A DNA stretch of 64,000 nucleotides from Owenia fusiformis (lineage: Eukaryota; Annelida; Polychaeta; Sabellida; Oweniidae), in NCBI GenBank assembly GCA_903813345.2, contig CAIIXF020000007.1:1557730-1621729 (forward strand). Reading direction: 5' to 3'. The position numbers and the translations under genes were made by a program. Of the stretch, positions 30,901 to 42,900 are shown piece after piece (the stretch's first letter is position 1; each line of letters opens with the position of its first letter). The notes under the pieces were generated by a model. It saw only the letters and a list, made by a program, of their open reading frames with translations, had not been told where the DNA came from and did no database searches.

Positions 30901-33900
30901 TTTGATTTGATGTTGAAAAGTGATATACATGTATCATTGTCTGATGGACTTTTGTCTGTCTGTGCAGGTAGGTGCTACAAAAATGTTGCGATCAGAATTC
31001 CAGGAAACCGCTTATCTGTTTTTCTTTATCATAGGGCTAATTCGTAGGATAATGGTACAATAGGTTTTCATTTTGTGTGGTATTTTTCAATCTTGTTCCT
31101 GTGGCTCCCCTCTATGTGTGTTTTTTGATTTTTCACACTCTTTCTTCTTGTGGCTCCTCTTTAATGTTGTATTTTACAATCCTGTTTCTGTTGATACCCT
31201 ATGTGTCATATCTTTCAATCTATTCTCTTGTTCTAGAGTTAAATTCCGAGAAGATCAAATACAGAAGAAACAGGAGGAGATCCAGGAACTAAAGGAGCAA
31301 GCTGAGGGAGAAAAGAAACTACAGGAGGCAAGACTAGAGGCTCTTAGGGAGCAAGTTAGACCCAATGTGGAAGCTGATCCAGCCAGGGTAGCTCAACAAA
31401 CTCAGGTAATATATATTATCTATCTATCTGTCTTGAATATGGCTTGTGTACCCAAATGAGTGTTTTCCCATTTTGCAACAAAATTAGTTTTCAATTCATA
31501 TTCATAAAATAAACTGCATTATTAGTATTATTACTCAGTATTGACCCTATGCATCAGTGTGACGTCATGCCTTTGTCCGGCCAGAAAATATTGCTGGCCG
31601 TCTAGAAAACGTCATAAGCAACAAGTGCTCAAAATGGCGACGAAGTGATGAGAAAAAGTTAGAAGAGTATGCCTAAATGCTGCGTTGCTGTTGAATGTTC
31701 GAATAGAGAACAAGTCGGCATTACGTTTTATCGCTTTCCGAGTGACAAGAAGTCACCTGTAAAAAGAAACCTATGGATAAATGCTGTAAAAAGGCAAAAT
31801 TGGGAACCAAAAGAACATTATCGACTTTGCAGCGCTCATTTCTTGTCAGGTACAGTGTAGTAATCGAAATAGACCTGGTTTTCTAAATAATAAATAAAAT
31901 AAAATTTTATTAATTATAAAGTTATCAGTAAATAATGCACATCCAAATACCACGCATTGTGTTAATAACGCTATCATTAAACACGAGGGAAGTAGGCCTA
32001 TGTATTAAGTAATATAATGTGACTGTCGGTGAGCCACGTTCACGGGTTACTAGAGTATCCGCGTATATTGAGTATGACCGGTTCTAAGCTTACGAGTGTG
32101 ACCGTATTTCTGTTCCTATAAACAGACGAGGTGAGTACTTGCTTTTTATGAACACTTTCGAACTTTTTCTTTTTATCCTACTTGGTCAATGAATGATACT
32201 TGGTATACTTATAATGCCAGGCATATCACAAGGGGCCTTAATCAAGAGAAAACGTATTAATATTAGATCGAAGCCGTAAAATCCTAGTTTCCAGCATCTT
32301 TGATCAGTTTTTCTGTAACACAACGCAACTCGGAAGAGGATGACACATCTTATGTATAATATATAGCTAGATCTACGAATTAGTCATGAATATTTTAAAT
32401 AATTTAGCCTGCTCTGTCCAAATATGATACATCTTTGAATTTTTGAGAATACGAATGTCACTGGTGCCCCATTATTGGAGAATACGGTTGTGAAATGTCT
32501 TCCATGACATTTCACAAGCGTATCCTCTGGGAAAAAACAAATCCTTCTCTTGCTCACTCTACGGGGGATCATATAAACTGAGATTTGGAGATCTTGTTCA
32601 GGTTAGCCATAAAAAGGTTTGGGATTAGTTTTTTTCTACTGTGATATTAATGATTTGGCTCTAAGGCGAGAAATCTGTACTTTCTGATTGATATTCCATT
32701 ATGAACAGTTACATTGCTAAAATAGCTCATGTTTAACATTTTTTTGTTACATTACTATTAAATACAGCATAAATTATATTCAACAAACACAATTTCAAAA
32801 AGGATAATATAGAAGTTAACCTTTATTTTCCATTTGTAAGCAGCTGTGCCTCTCATGACTTTCCAAAACAGGTCATATTCGTAGCCTAAGAACCGGTCAT
32901 ACTCCATATACGTGGAAACTCTAGTAGCCCGTGACGTTGATTTTCACGGGTATTTATGCATGTACTTTTTATGGAGAAAACTAAGAACTTAAAATAAACC
33001 TTTGTAATATTTGTTTGGATATTGATGTGCGCTTCACTCGAATATTGTTTATTGTTTACTCTTTTAAGAAGTGAAGTTTAACGAATGCAAAGGGTAGCGT
33101 AGACCAAATCATCTCATTAAAGTTTTCTATTATAAGCATATAGACCAAAACTGCGCTTAAAACTTAACAATTATATATTGTATATAGTCAAAATGACCAA
33201 ATCTAAACCTGATAAAGTGAGACAATTTTAGAATGTACCTCAATGACAGGCCTATAGACCAAAAGTGCGCATTAAAAACTCTAATATTTACACAAGTGAC
33301 CATAAGTATGCCTCAAAAACTCAAAAAATTGCAAGCAACATCTGAGACTATAATGGAATATTGTCCCTTATTTAAGTTTCAATAAATAATGTAGCTTGAT
33401 CATTTGATTTCACTTGCTGTTGGATAGGATATGAAATGATTCAAAATACTAGTCCATGTCCGTGCGATTGGTATCAATTCATATAGTTTTGATTACAATC
33501 AGAATTCTCAACTTTCAAGTCACCTTTCCTTTAATCTATCTGTAATCACTAATTAACTAGATCAATACGTACTCGATTTCCTTTGCCCACCAACAACACT
33601 GTTATGTAAGGGCGGAAATTTCCTCTATGTCCATGGTAAGAGCCAAGGGTAGATGGGGGGGGGGCTGGAACTCTTACAGGCCAAAATTTCAATAACATGC
33701 AGTTTTCATCATTTTTGGACACTTTCAAAGAGCTCTTTGAATCTCAGGGCCGTTAGATGGGGGAGGGGGTGTCCAGATATCACTATATCTAGGATGTTGC
33801 ACCCCCATCCCCCGGCCCCATCCCTAGCCTTTTCCAAGTCGGCATTTTTTACTTATCTGATCTTGAATAATAGAAATCAAGATAGGAAAAAGATACCGAC

Positions 33901-36900
33901 TTGGGCAAGGCTACCCCATCCACCCTATTCTAATCTTTCTGGAAACTACTCCCGATGTGATGCGATCCCATTCTGATACTCATAGCGTCTTTCTGTTTCA
34001 CCTGAAACATCATCTCAGGACTGAGAAGAAATGAGATGTCATGGTTTATCATGATGTGCGATCGTGGCATAACTTAAGCGAGCCCAAAAAATTCTTCAAA
34101 AATGAGATTGAAACTTCAAATGAAAAAAATTGAAAGCTCTTTTCTTCTATCTATCTATCGCACTCGCAACTCCCCCCCCCCTCTGCCGTCCAGAGAGAGA
34201 GAGAGAGAGAGAGAGAGAGTCCAGAGATAGTTTGCAAAGCGTGCTCACGGCTTTCCATGGAAAACATCACCAGTTGCAACTAGTCTCTTTTTTCTTTTTA
34301 ATTTTTTTTCTTTTTAAAGTTGCAACTAGTCTCTTCAACTGTCACTGACTGAAGATCACCTAGACACAGTTACATTATGTCAAGGTGAATACAAAATGTG
34401 CCCTTTTTGGAATGTTCAGGATTCACGATGGTCAGAACGAGATTGTATTTTTGATAAAACAAATGTATTACCTGTAAGCAGGTTTCAACGGATTTTGATA
34501 CACATTTTTTGCCGTGTGTCCTGAACCAGCAGTTTCCTAGATAAACATGACAACCGGGAGATAGTCTTCGGGCTGACATCTCGAAGCTGTTGTTTATGAC
34601 TTCAATACGGTATATCAATATTGATTTCCTCGCAAAGTATTAAAAAACAATTCGTCTTTTGATAGGCTTTTTTCAAAAATTTTACACTTAGCTTACGTCA
34701 TTTTAATTCATTCAAACCTAAGACTCGTGCAGATTATGTATGATTCAAATGATTTGATATGGTGATCAGAAACAAAATAGAAGTTCAAACAATACACATC
34801 TGAAATTGCTAGAAGGCATCGTGTGCCTCCCAAGGCCAGTAACATATCTATGCAAATAAATAAACAGTGTTGACCCACATGATAAATGGCTATAGGTCCT
34901 AAGCTTGAAAAACTATTTCTAGACTACTCCACGGTATATCTTCTGTAATCAAGGTGGTTCAGCAGTTAAAAAACAAGGAAGTATTTGGATTATAAGGAAT
35001 TAATATTTTGTTTTCATTTGATAATATTCATAAATGGTTCATGGGCATTCCATGCTTTGTTTAACAAATTTGAGACCTTTGTCTCTGATTGTCAAAAGTG
35101 AGACCTCCCAAATTGATTTTTAAAAATGAACTAAATGAAGTAAATTGTATATGATAATCAGAGCCGGGATTCAGAGATATTTCACCATTTTGAGTAGTTT
35201 TCGTGTAATTTTTGAGCAAATGAAAAATGTGACCTCGCCCCTGGAATAATTCAAGTCATCCCCTTAGCAAATGCTGGATTCGGCCCTGGTACTTGTCAAT
35301 GCGAAATAATGGGTGTTGATTAGTGGAAATACCCATTTAAACAGACCCTCTTAATTTAGAACAAGTTAACAATTAAGAAGCCATATTGCGATGTACTTTT
35401 CGTGACTCAAGTCGGATAAAAAGTGAAAACATACTCTTTTTGATTTGATATCCCGTATTTAGCTAAAGCAAAACATGAAATATTAACACGTGCGGTAAAT
35501 TATAATTTAAATGTTTTCATATACAGCGCAAAATCTCACATGGCAATTTAATAACGACTAATTTTGTCGTGTGTCTAACCACGGCGTGCTTAGAGATTTC
35601 TAGACTCTAGTCACGCTCTGTCCACGCCAGCTCTAAGCACGCCTAAGCACGCCTAGAAATCTCTAGATACACGGAGTTCCTAGACCGACTAAGCACGTCT
35701 AGAAATTACTAGAAATTCCACATTTGATGCAGTGTTAGCGCGTAGCGCGTGTTTTCATTATAACTATATATAATGAAATATTATATAGTTTCGAAAGAAA
35801 ATATGACTCTTGCGTGGTCTGAGATCGGCAAAAATAGCTTCAATAATATTTTCTTTTTGGACACCCTGTAGGTCGAAGGTGCAGGTCGAAGGGAGTTTTT
35901 ATAACATTCCTGATCTAACTTAGATATTTCAGATGATTTCCTAGTAGAAGAAACAGTTGTTTTGATTTCCGTCAAATTTGATTTTTTGATTTTCCCGGGC
36001 TTTTCTAGACGGCCAGCTGAACTGAGCTGGAAAAATGTGTATTTGTGACGTCACTCGTGCATAGGGTCAATAGCATCACTTGCTCAAAATTATAAACACA
36101 TAAATAGTTTCTTTGAAAACATGATCAAATCCTATCACTCCACCTCAATGGGAATTGAACCCATGACCTCCCAATTAGATCTCGAATGCTTCCACCGAGG
36201 TGGAGTGACTTTTTCACATCGGCCCTAAGCATAGGATTTGATCCTATATTTTCAAAGAAATTATAAACACATATACAGGTAAATAATACCATAAATTGAT
36301 TTTGAATTTTGGATCCAACTTGTTTAAAGAATATCCCAAAAAGTGTTTTAACGCCACTCAAGAACACTTTTAGTGCTAAATTGGAAAGTCAGATTTATTT
36401 TTATTGAGATGAAATAAAAAAAAGACTTGATACTTTATTATTGTGTTGTCAATAAAAATCACTTCATTAAACAAAATACGATAAATTAGTTTTCATTTTT
36501 ATTTTCAACAAATAATTTTACACTAAATTAAAATGTTTAATGCTGTATCCAAGTGTTAAATGGCCTAGTCTTCTCTTGTGTCTGAGGATTGTAAAATATG
36601 ATTTGAAGTATGTATTGTTGGGAAAAAGTGGTATCACATGGAGGGTCTGAAATGCAAAGAAAATGCATTTAGAAGTAGAACTGTAAATCAAAATATATAA
36701 ATTAAATTATCATATAATCCCCAAGAACTCTGATGGAATTAAATAATGTGTCCCTATTTCTCATGAATATTTTTCAATGCTTGAACAGAGTATAAACAAT
36801 GGATGTTTAACTTGTGAATTCAATTTTGATAAAAAGTGTTGAAATTATCATTAGAAAATTAGGATTGAAGCAGTTCAGTTCAGAGTTAAACAAAAACTCA

Positions 36901-39900
36901 CTTTAATATCCATATCCGTATCCCTGGGGTGCCACGTATCCATTGGGTCCAACAACCTTTCCGGTCTGGGCATTAATGTAACCACCATTGTCTCCAACAA
37001 TCAGACCGGATGGGGACTTGACAACAGCTTTGTTGGGTCCAACATTGGCATATGGATAGCCATCTCCATATGGGACGTATCCATAACCACGAGCCTGGTA
37101 TCCATAGCTTCTGTATCCATAGCCATTTCTGGGATATCCATATCCATAGTCTACTTTGCCATCACGGTTGGCATCAAGGGAATCTGGGACACCATCACGG
37201 TTCTCATCATCTCCGTATCCGTAGCTACGGGGAGCAGCACAGGCAATGGCCACAAGGGCAAAGAGGCACACAAACTTAAGCATTTTGAGAGAGATTCTGA
37301 AACATAGCCATATCAACAATAAATCAACATTGTCCTTGAATGCCATTTCTTTTTAAAAGACAATATATGACTTCTATGGGGATCAAGCTTTTCTCAAAAA
37401 ATAAGAACAATTTTATTTTTAACTAATGTTTCATTAAATAACTTACTCCATGCAATGGGTATATAATTTTTGAGTAACCTTCACTTCTGTTTGAAGTTCA
37501 ATAATCGTACCATACTCCAAAATATAGATCTTCCCTTTATAACTTTTTAATGTCTAACAAAAATAAAGGTTACTACCCCATATTTATAATCGAAAAAAAA
37601 ATGAGAAATTTTTTTATCTTTTAGAAGTTGATTGATGAGCCACATACTTATTTCTTAAATAGCCTCATTGTATTGTATTATATTGTATATTAATTGCTTA
37701 CCTTGGTATCTGTCTGACCTGATAAAGTGAATGATTTTCAAGTGAAACATTGAGCTTTTATACAAGTCACACCAGACACCCCAAGCAAGACACCCAACCT
37801 TACAATCCCAAATGCTCCTTCAGGCCTATGTTTATTAATTAAACAGCATAGATTAATTAAAAATAATTTTTAATTTGACTTACGTGTGGAAGGATTTGTT
37901 GTTATCCACTTGATGTAATGAAATATAATGAAGCTTTTAGGATTGGTCATTCAACTCTAAGGTTTACTAGCACATGTACATGAATTTCATTTTAATTAAA
38001 ATTTTTGAGGAGGATTTCTGAATATTTAGAATACATACTTTACATGTATTATTTCATATTTTATATACAGAGGATTAACAAGTACATTATGTCTTTCAAC
38101 TGATATAGGAAAGCTCACTTGGTAAAAGAAATTGGCAATACAAATTTAAGGGCAATAACTCAAATATGAGTAGGTAGTTATCAGTTTCACCATCAGGTGG
38201 CTCATTCGGGTCAGATAGCATGGGGGTATAGTAGAACGTTCCCTCTAACTTTAATATTCATCAGTTTTAGTGGTTCAATTTTGATATCACCCTTATGTAT
38301 CCAAAAGTTATGCAAATTAAAATATGTCAAGTAGAAGAAAATATTATCTGTCCAATACAAGAAAAGATATTTCACTTTTTGTAATTTTATAACGTTGGGT
38401 CTCTGGGGAATCTCCCCAAACTAGTCACATTTTCAAAGAAATTAAATTTTCAAAGTTGATAAGCAATTTTTGAAGCCATATTTCTAGATGTACTTTTACA
38501 TATTAATTTCAAATATGATATCACTTTGACTGAATTTTGAATATTTAATGACCTAAATCTAAATTATTTCTACTCAGATCTAGTCTATTTCCAATGAGAA
38601 AAGTTTCATTTTGTAACTACATAATGCTTATATTTAGATGACTATGCATGAAATCATACACCTGATTTATTAATACTAAGTAGAATGGATAGAGAGTAAA
38701 GTTTTGGAAGCAATCTTTTCAAAAAGATGCTAATGTTTCCCTAACAATTCTAATTTTAATTTCAGAATAAAGAATGAAGATCTCTGATCAAATATGGAAA
38801 TTATTGAAAATTTAAGGTGCAGAAATGTTCAAATTCATGAGAAAAAAGGAAGTGTCCAATATGATTTACAAGATGACTAAAAATCAGAGGATTATCTTGA
38901 AATAAAGTCAAAACTGTTTGACCTTTTAGGAAATATGCATGCCATGGTTAGTGCTCAGAATGGTGAAAACTTTGAAAGAATTTTTGGTTAGGGGGGGGGG
39001 GATTAGCTCGAACCTATCGAACCCCCTCAGTAAAATCTCAGTAAAATTAAGAATTGATTTACCAGCAAACCAGATTTTACACTTTTTCCAGCAGGTCTTT
39101 TTAATATACCTTTGATTACAATATCATTTGCTGCAGAGAATGTGATATGGAGGGAGGAAATAGAGTATCTATCGAGTAATGATGATGACTAAAAAGAAGT
39201 TGAAACAAATTGATTTGTATTGATTTCCATTTATTGGCAATAAGTTTTTATTAGTGTGGTCTTTAGAATTTCTCAATATTTCAATATTTTCCAGGTTAAT
39301 TTTGGTAACTCATTGTGTGCTTTTTAGAGAGAATTCGGTAATCATATTCTGTATGCTTATGTCTTGTCTTATACATCCTTAGCATAGTACAGCTGCTTAA
39401 TTGGCAGAATAGTTGCTAAGTTCAAAGGTGCAGTGCGTTTCTGCAATTTTGCTATCCTGAAGATTTAGCTAGAATAGCTAGTTAAGTTGAATATTTAGAA
39501 TTACCATTTAAAGTCTGAACTTCACCAAAAAGGTGGCTTATTAAAGCAGATATGAAATGGTATTTTTAACCTTAAGGAATCAATATAATTTTTTGATAGA
39601 TGTATTTGGACATGTTTTCTCATCAGTAGTGTGAAAATTTTTTCACTCTAACGATCGTTATAGCTGCTTAATAAGCAATATTCGAATTGGTTGTGACGTT
39701 ATTGGCCTCCACATGATCTCTCACTGGTCCCCACGTGGCCCATTTTGGTCCATTAAATCATGACGTCATAATACCAAGATGTTTTGTTATTTGATTACAC
39801 AACAATCCTATGGTTGCCGTGACGTTGTGATTACTAAGGGACCAATAAACCAAAGCTATATTTTGTATATGACGTTACTAATCACGTGGGGGCCAATCTG

Positions 39901-42900
39901 ATTGATCAGTTAGTTTTATTTCGGTATCTATGACCGTTAGCAGTTATCTTACATTTATTTTTAAATGGCTATTGCAAGAACTCCACGTTGGGCTTACAAT
40001 GGAGAAAACTGCATTTTTGTAGCTGCAAGTTGATAAAAGCTATTTCAGTTGTCCTTTAATGCATTTCAATCCCTCTTGGCATATACCCAGGGAGATATGC
40101 CGAGTACTAAAATAGTACTCATGGCATTTTAGCGCTAATTGAGTACTCATTTTTGTAAATATTAGTACTAAATGAGAATAAGTGACTCATAGAATAAGTA
40201 CTAAATTAGCACTCGTAGCATGAGTGCTCATGAGTGTGCTTTTAACAGAGTGCTAATTTAGTCCATATCTCCCTGTGTAGCCGATCTGGAGACCTAAGAA
40301 ATAATAATTTGCAGCGTTTTCCACAGGATTTTTTTCTCAAGTGGGTGGATACCAAATCTCAGGTGGGTGCTGCACCCAATTGCTTTAATGCTGGGGAGAT
40401 ACTGAATTTGTATTGTAATTTTACATCAAAATTTTCATGTTTAAGCAGAAAAGTTGGTGTTTTTTACTTAGTTAGAAAACAATTTGATTCCATATATATT
40501 GGAGTATGAGAGAGGGATTAATTCATTGCTGACCAAAGCTATTTTGGAGGTTTTCTGCTGGTGACTGGCTATATTGATTAAGAATTGAGCAAAATTGCAT
40601 GTTTTAATACTTGCATTAAATGGACAGTATCAACACTCTCTGTGCTGTTTTATGCAATTGTGAAGCCAATAAAATATTTTAAGGTCTCCAACATTTTTGT
40701 GGATGGTGGTTGGTGATGGTTGTCTGTAACAAATGGCAGGTCGTGACATTTTGCTTGTTAATGCATTGTTTTTGTTGAGATAAAAGACGTGGTTCTCTAT
40801 ATTACTGTATACATTTGTAATTGTGTTGTTATTAAAAATCACTTTATTGAACAAAATGCGATAAGTTAGTTTTCATTTTTATTTCAACAAATAATTTTAC
40901 ACTAAATTTAAATGTTTAATTTTGTATGCAAGTGGTAATCGGCGAAGTCTTCTGTGGTGTCTGAGGATTTTGAAATATGATGTTATATGAAGTATGAAAT
41001 TATGGGATAGGCCTGTAGCTATATCACGTGGAGCAAGTCTGAAATGCAAAGAAAATGCATTTAGAAGTAGAACAGTAAAATCAAAATATGTACAGTTAGA
41101 TTTATATGTAATCACCGAGATTAGAATTATTAGAAAGTTAGAATTGAAGTACTTGACATTTTTCAAAGATGCTTTCAAACAATATTTCAGTAAAATGTTA
41201 AAACAGAAACTAACTTTAATATCCATATTCATATCCCTGGGGTGCCACATATCCATTGGGTCCAACAACCTTTCCGGTCTGGGCATCAATGTAACCACCA
41301 TTGTCTCCAACAACTAGACCAGATGGGGACTTGACAACAGCTTTGTTGGGTCCAACATTGGCATATGGATAGCCATCTCCATATGGGACGTATCCGTAAC
41401 CACGGGCCTGGTATCCATAGCTTTTGTATCCATAGCCATTTCTGGGATATCCATATCCGTAGTCTACTTTGCCATCACGGTTGGCATCAAGGGAATCTGG
41501 GACACCATCACGGTTCTCATCATCTCCGTATCCGTAGCTACGGGGAGCAGCACAGGCAATGGCCACAAGGGCGAAGAGGCACACAAATTTAAGCATTTTG
41601 AGAGAGATTCTGAAACATGGTCATATTAAGAAATTTAAATCAGGAAATCTTTATATTTGATTATATTTTGATTATTTTCAAAAACTTAAATAATAAGGCA
41701 CATATTTATTTCTTAAATAGCCTAATTGTATTGTATTGTATATTAATTGCTTACCTTGGTATCTGTCTGACCTGATAAAGTGAATGATTTTCAAGTGAAA
41801 CTTTGAGCTTTTATACAAGTCACACCGGGCACTCCAAGCAAGAAACCCAACCTAACAATCCCAAATGCTCCTTCAGGCCTATTTTTATTAATAAAACAGC
41901 ATAGATTAATTTATATTAATTTCTCTTAAACAAGGATTTATGTTTTCCCATTGTATGTAATGAAATGTAATTAAGCCTTTAGGAGTAGTCATTTAATTAA
42001 AGTTTTGGATGTGAGGATTGAAAATTTAGTTTACTTGACCTTTCATATTACGCAAGATGTGTATTTTTTATTTTAGAGGTGCAATAAAGGATGCAGGCAA
42101 GCTAATGTTTAAGGATTTAAGCCTTGGACTCGGTGCATTGTGTGCTGAACCATTCCATGAAGATGTTGTTTCCAAATCTTTGCATGAGCCTTCAGGGGGA
42201 ATAAAAAGTTTAGGAAACAACATCTGAGTGGAATGAAACAGCCACAATGCATTGAGTCCTGGGCTTAAATTCTTTTCACACATTGCAAAATATTTTCTAT
42301 AAAATCACCTAAAAGATACAAAACCACTAAAAGAACATATTATCAATGAAACTTTTTGCAATGGTCAAGTATTGGAAATCTCAATCTCAATCGTTTAGCA
42401 CCTGTACACAACAAATGCGTTATTGATATTTCACACACTGTTCATTATGTGAATACTCTGTTCGGATTGGCTGGAATCGGACACACCTTGCCTAGCTATG
42501 TGTGAATACTTTTTATTGCACCTTTTATATTTGTGATCAATTTGGCAGGTGGGCTTCCCAGGTTTATATTGTATTCACAATTCCAGGCAAATCTTTTGAG
42601 GTATTGATTTTAAATGTTCAGACATGTTTCTTGTTGATTACCCGTTGAGCTACTTGTTAATGTTTTGAGGTGGTCATTTTGAATTTTTCAATTCATTTCA
42701 AATTTTCACTGGAATGTTTCTTGGTATGAACATCAAGAACTGAGAGACTTGTTCTTGGACAGACTTAGTTTTAAACTGTAGAATTTACTAACTGTAGAAT
42801 TCATTTCAAATTTTCAGGAATTTTTCGGAATGACACTAATATTGGTAGCCTTATTCACATTTAATTTGTCAGAACTGCAGAAGCAGTGGTATTTTAAAAA

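Larger units (their letters stand above)
31541..36070. mobile_element. 4.5-kb DNA transposon remnant bearing a THAP domain exon
   Basis: The termini TTGACCCTATGCA and TGCATAGGGTCAA are inverted, and the similarity continues inward in patches (GTGACGTCA; GCTGGCCGTCTAGAAAA). The dinucleotide TA flanks both ends (31539-31540 and 36071-36072). A THAP zinc-finger exon starts 128 bp inside the left end. THAP domains form the N-terminal DNA-binding part of P-element-like and some other transposases. No catalytic region remains readable. Superfamily unassigned. Confidence 0.6.
36400..37880 (-). repeat. Duplicated locus, copy 1 (Tyr/Gly-rich gene plus flanks)
   Basis: Matches 40790-41910 in the same orientation: 3' flank, coding region, 5' UTR intron ends, first exon and TATA box all align. 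Copy 1 has a longer 5' UTR intron (about 405 versus 145 bp). Confidence 0.85.
40790..41910 (-). repeat. Duplicated locus, copy 2
   Basis: Partner of 36400-37880. The coding regions are about 97% identical by eye, while the 3' flank and intron are visibly more diverged and carry indels. Confidence 0.85.

Noticed and set aside
36138-36222. Functional tRNA gene
   Set aside because: The B-box and acceptor-like stem are good, but the A-box is weak, no clear anticodon stem was found and the flanking inverted repeats point to a repeat.
37052-37279. His-rich ORF antisense to the Tyr/Gly-rich gene (and its twin at 41365-41592)
   Set aside because: It is the shadow of the YG-repeat codons on the opposite strand; the sense frame has signal peptide, TATA box and conserved splice sites.
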